Shown: one piece after another, positions 60,861-64,000 of the stretch | How the letters are laid out: each line of letters begins with the position of its first letter | Position numbering within the stretch: the first letter of the stretch is position 1 | Position numbers and translations under genes: made by a program | DNA from: Micrasema longulum | Lineage: Eukaryota > Arthropoda > Insecta > Trichoptera > Brachycentridae | Length of the DNA: 64,000 nucleotides | Reading direction: 5' to 3' | NCBI GenBank assembly: GCA_022494885.1 | Contig: JAGVSM010002440.1 | Location: forward strand, 1 to 64,000 | Notes under the pieces: generated by a model | What the model was told of the DNA's origin: nothing | What the model saw: the letters and a program-made list of their open reading frames with translations, nothing else | Database searches by the model: none

Positions 60861-61045
60861 CAATTCATCACCGCATCACTCAAATTGATCACTTTAGAGG
60901 AGAAAAATTAATACTTTTTTTTAATGTGTTTAGTAAAATTATGGATTTAAAAAAAAATATTTGGGCATATAAAAATAAAATTGTCCTAAATATTCTTAAA
61001 AATCCATGATTTTACCAAACACTTTATTTATTTATTTGATTTTTT

Positions 61046-61440
61046 TTAATGGTATTTATTATTCAAATGATTTAGTAAACAGGTGGGTTGTAAGTTTTTT
61101 TCAAAAACATCACTTCTCTCACACAGTTTTGCAATTCTGCTAGGAGAGCATTCCATGTCATAGAGCCTGCAACTGCAAATGCGCTGGTGGCTTATAGATA
61201 TAATAACTTTTCCTATCGCCGTAAATGTAGCGTATCTAAGCGTAAGACGTCTGTCATCTATTTCATCTGGGACGCAGAATTCTTTTAGAAATTCCGGAGC
61301 AGAGTTGTACATTAGCCAACAGAGTTTGTATTCCACCCGCTGTGGAAAACGTAGCCAGTATAATTCCCAAAGTAGTGGAGTGAAAGGATGAGATTCCAAA
61401 AATAAGTCTCGTTGTGGATTTTAATGTAGACTACAGGTGA
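61046..61440 (-). mobile_element. LINE ORF2 C-terminal fragment
   Basis: The minus-strand frame reads TPLLWELYWLRFPQRVEYKL, then CWLMYNSAPEFLKEFCVP and DDRRLTLRYAT, then SDVFEKNLQ. This is the CR1/L2-like tail (LHWLPxxxRxxYKL...SAPxYL). It is a relic beyond the zinc-finger gene. Confidence 0.75.
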
Positions 61441-61809
61441 ATCATTTCATTCATTGGTAGATCTATGTAAATACCATTACAATAATTAACTCTAGACGCT
61501 ATAAAATCATCAATTAATTGATGGGCGGCATCAACTGATTTTTTTTTTATACCAATGACTTTTGTTGAGTTTATATAAGCTGTTTTTTAATGCACCACAT
61601 ATTTTAATAATTTGTAAGAAATTTATTAAAGTACCTAACTACATTTGTATTATTGAGTCAAAAACGGTTCACATCATCATCATTAATAACTAGAAAATTC
61701 TAGTAGGCATAACTTTATATCAAGTGTATGAGTAAAGTCTCCTCTGTAATTAAAAACAATTTCTGAGATTGTTTAGGCGTATATACGTTATTTATATATC
61801 GTTTAATAT

Positions 61810-62617
61810 ATATTTTTTTGCGATGAGGCTTGGGTGAATGCTGGTCATACTCAATCGAAAGTATGGTGTGATACAGGAATAAAGTCTTCTAAGGATGCCT
61901 TTTTATCCGGCATAACAACCGGGTTAAAAAAAAACCCACCAGGTAAAGGAAAAGGGTTTATTGTAACACATGTTGGTAATGAGGATGGATTCGTTCCAGG
62001 ACTACTTTTAACGTTCGAGGGACAAAAAGGTGGCGGAGATTACCACAGTGAGATGAAAGCCAATGTTTTCAAAAAGTGGTTTGAAAAATTGTGCCGTACG
62101 ATTGACGATAACTCTATTATTGTTTTGTATAACGCTCCATATCACAGCCGACGGTCAGAACCAATCACTACATCTGCTTGGAAGAAAGGTGATATTTCAG
62201 CTTGGCTTAATTCTATATGTATCTAAAACAATCTACAGACCATGATAAAGCAACAGATACTTGATATTGTAAACAAAGTTAAAAAAACAATATCAATCGT
62301 TTGTTGTTGACTTGTTTTGCGCCTTCCTCCTTATCACTGTGAACTAAACCCTATAGAACTTATTTGGGCACAAGTAAAATTATATGTCGCTAAAAATAAT
62401 CAAACTTATAAAGCAAAAGATGTAAAAACGCTTTTTGAACAGGGCATTGAAATGGTTACACCGGAAAAATTGAAAAAAAATTATTGATGTTGATCATGTT
62501 ATTCAAAAATAAGAAAATCGGATGTGGGATTTTGACTTCGTAATTGATAATATTTCAGATAGTTTAGTTTTTTCTGTAAACTCTGAAATTTCTGATTCTG
62601 ATTCATCAAGCGATTAA
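61810..62617 (+). pseudogene. Broken Tc1/mariner-superfamily (DDE) transposase
   Basis: CDEAWVNAGHTQSKVW (first catalytic Asp region, about 61820) leads into GKGFIVTHVGNEDG and IIVLYNAPYHSRRSEP, where the usual second catalytic DNAPYHS has Tyr for Asp. The frame ends at a stop at 62224. A later frame holds PYHCELNPIELIWAQVK (third acidic residue), then a frameshift, then an acidic Ser/Asp tail ending at the TAA at 62615-62617. The helix-turn-helix half is missing. The lost Asp and the frame breaks make it inactive. No terminal repeats were found. Confidence 0.85.
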
Positions 62618-62839
62618 TTTAGTTACCTTACTTTATGGTTTTATTGTACATAATTTAACGTTAATCCCTCCAAGACTTTGTGTTATTATTTAAGTGTTAA
62701 CTGTAAACAACCATAAACCATCTCGCCATTTTCACATAAGGAGAGGCAGAGAAGATAGAACGCTACACCACTCTGCTTACAGAGAATGTACGAATGTAAA
62801 GAAAGTAAGTGTATACTTAATTTGTATTCTAATTCGTTG

Positions 62840-63115
62840 CATACGTCACTGTCTTGGTACTCCAATTGCAGGGTACCTTGATCACTGTTGTAACATAGAA
62901 GGGGTAAGGTGATCACTCTTACACTTCAGATGCCAATCCAAATATAAGTAAAAATCCTGAAAAGGGAAATCGAGTGGATATAAGTTTGCCTTGTAGTGTA
63001 GTAGTTGGCGCATTTGCCTATGATGTTTAAGGTTTCAGATTAGCTTCCCGTAGAGTGGAAATGAAATATTTATTTTAAAGGTAATTCTATACTGCAATAT
63101 TTTACTTTAAAAAGA
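62840..63115. repeat. SINE pieces, one inverted and one direct
   Basis: 62850-62940 is a minus-strand family 1 body fragment (GGTGATCACTCTTACACTTC). 62950-63115 is a plus-strand unit with GGGAAATCGAGTGGATATAA and head TTGTAGTGTAGTAGTTGGCG. Confidence 0.5.
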
Positions 63116-63254
63116 AATATTTAATTAATGCACTGTCCTAATTTATATATTTAGGTACACATGCATAACTCATCTTTTGTAGAAGCTCTTAGGGCTTATG
63201 CTCATGGATGGTTAAATAATAATATGGTAGTAAATAAACAAATAAAAATATTTT

Positions 63255-63465
63255 TTTCTCAATTTTTTACAACAGAGATTGAAAACATTTTTGAGAAGGA
63301 TACAGAAGTCAAGGCATTTACACTTTATACTTAAACCAGTCAGTGACAGGCCATACGCCCTGTAAATGCGTAGACTTCCGTATTCCCATCTAAAAAACGT
63401 TTGCCCTCTCTGTCCCAATAAATTAAGGTCTTAATAATTCTCCAGGGAGTTAAAACCAGTAGACC
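63255..63465. repeat. Palindromic MITE family, decayed copy
   Basis: AACAGAGATTGAAAACATTT, GCCCTGTAAATGCGTAGACT and TCTCCAGGGAGTTAAAACCA match the arms and flank of the 31540-31834 element. Confidence 0.5.
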
Positions 63466-63766
63466 GACGACAATGTAGGCGGTTACGCTAGCTCGCACTA
63501 CTGTCAGAGTTATAGGCAAAACAGCTTTGCCACCACTATCTTAAAAGTGGAAGGTATTTAAACAATTTGGCTGTGATTTCAGTATTGGCAGTAACCAACT
63601 GTTATAAATCCCATTTACCAATTATTAAAAAGAAAATATATGGAACAAATATAAAATTAACCTTCTGCACAATTCACTATTTGTCGCTGATGTTGTTCTG
63701 CTTATTAAGGCTCGATATGTTTACAAAGACAGAGTGAAATAGGGTTCTATTATTATTAATAACATA

Positions 63767-64000
63767 TTGCCATGTATTATTATATAACTTTTCTGACATG
63801 TATAAATTTTTATTATTTATATTTTTCTATTATTAGTTTGTATATTGTTTTGATTATTTTGTATATTATTTAATATGTTTTTGATTTATATATAGAAGAG
63901 TCCCGACTTAACACAGAAATTTCTAACAAGTCAGGACATAAAAAATTATAATTGTGTTCTATGATAAAATTGTGTATTGTGTGCATTAAATAAAAACAAT
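63767..64000 (+). repeat. LINE-like 3' UTR repeat, copy 2
   Basis: Same sequence and orientation as 11350-11620, from TTGCCATGTATTATTATATA to GTGTATTGTGTGCATTAAAT near the end of the window. It may continue beyond it. Confidence 0.6.

Noticed and set aside
61046..61399. 117-codon minus-strand frame as a host gene
   Set aside because: The residue pattern is a LINE ORF2 C-terminal tail, not a host protein.

Overview
The window looks like nuclear DNA of an insect, probably a beetle (the order is a guess). It is AT-rich, has long intron-rich genes with GT..AG boundaries, carries three tandem CYP4-type cytochrome P450 genes and a ZAD zinc-finger gene (a family expanded in insects), and is full of decayed LINEs, tRNA-derived SINEs, MITEs and mariner/pogo remnants. 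I assembled exons by hand from splice sites, reading phase and paralogue comparison; no search was run.

Layout. 1-4392: repeat-rich intergenic DNA. 4393-42108: a head-to-tail array of three CYP4 genes, all on the + strand (4393-21749, 26674-36587, 38186-42108). Each has 11 coding exons with the same intron positions and phases, so they are clear tandem duplicates. Their spans shrink from 17.4 to 9.9 to 3.9 kb, mainly because of repeats in the introns. Copies 1 and 3 are intact (498 and 496 codons before stop). Copy 2 is intact in every exon except exon 3, which is one base short and runs into an in-frame stop. 42109-46176: repeat-filled spacer. 46177-59989: one + strand gene of 11 coding exons for an 874-residue protein that combines a THAP domain, a ZAD domain and 16 C2H2 fingers. 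59990-64000: a short pogo/Tigger-type element, a LINE tail, a broken DDE transposase and SINE pieces.

Function. The P450s should be ER-anchored monooxygenases of the CYP4 type (fatty-acid, hormone or xenobiotic oxidation); all three keep the I-helix glutamate that can bind heme covalently in this family. The zinc-finger protein should be a nuclear DNA-binding factor. Nothing in the sequence links it to the P450 array apart from adjacency. The least ordinary items are the THAP-ZAD-C2H2 fusion, the single-base lesion in P450 copy 2, a 134-bp near-perfect hairpin in an intron of that gene, a LINE family with a palindromic 3' end, and several short elements with clean insertion hallmarks. I see no RNA genes, CRISPR arrays or prokaryotic-type systems.
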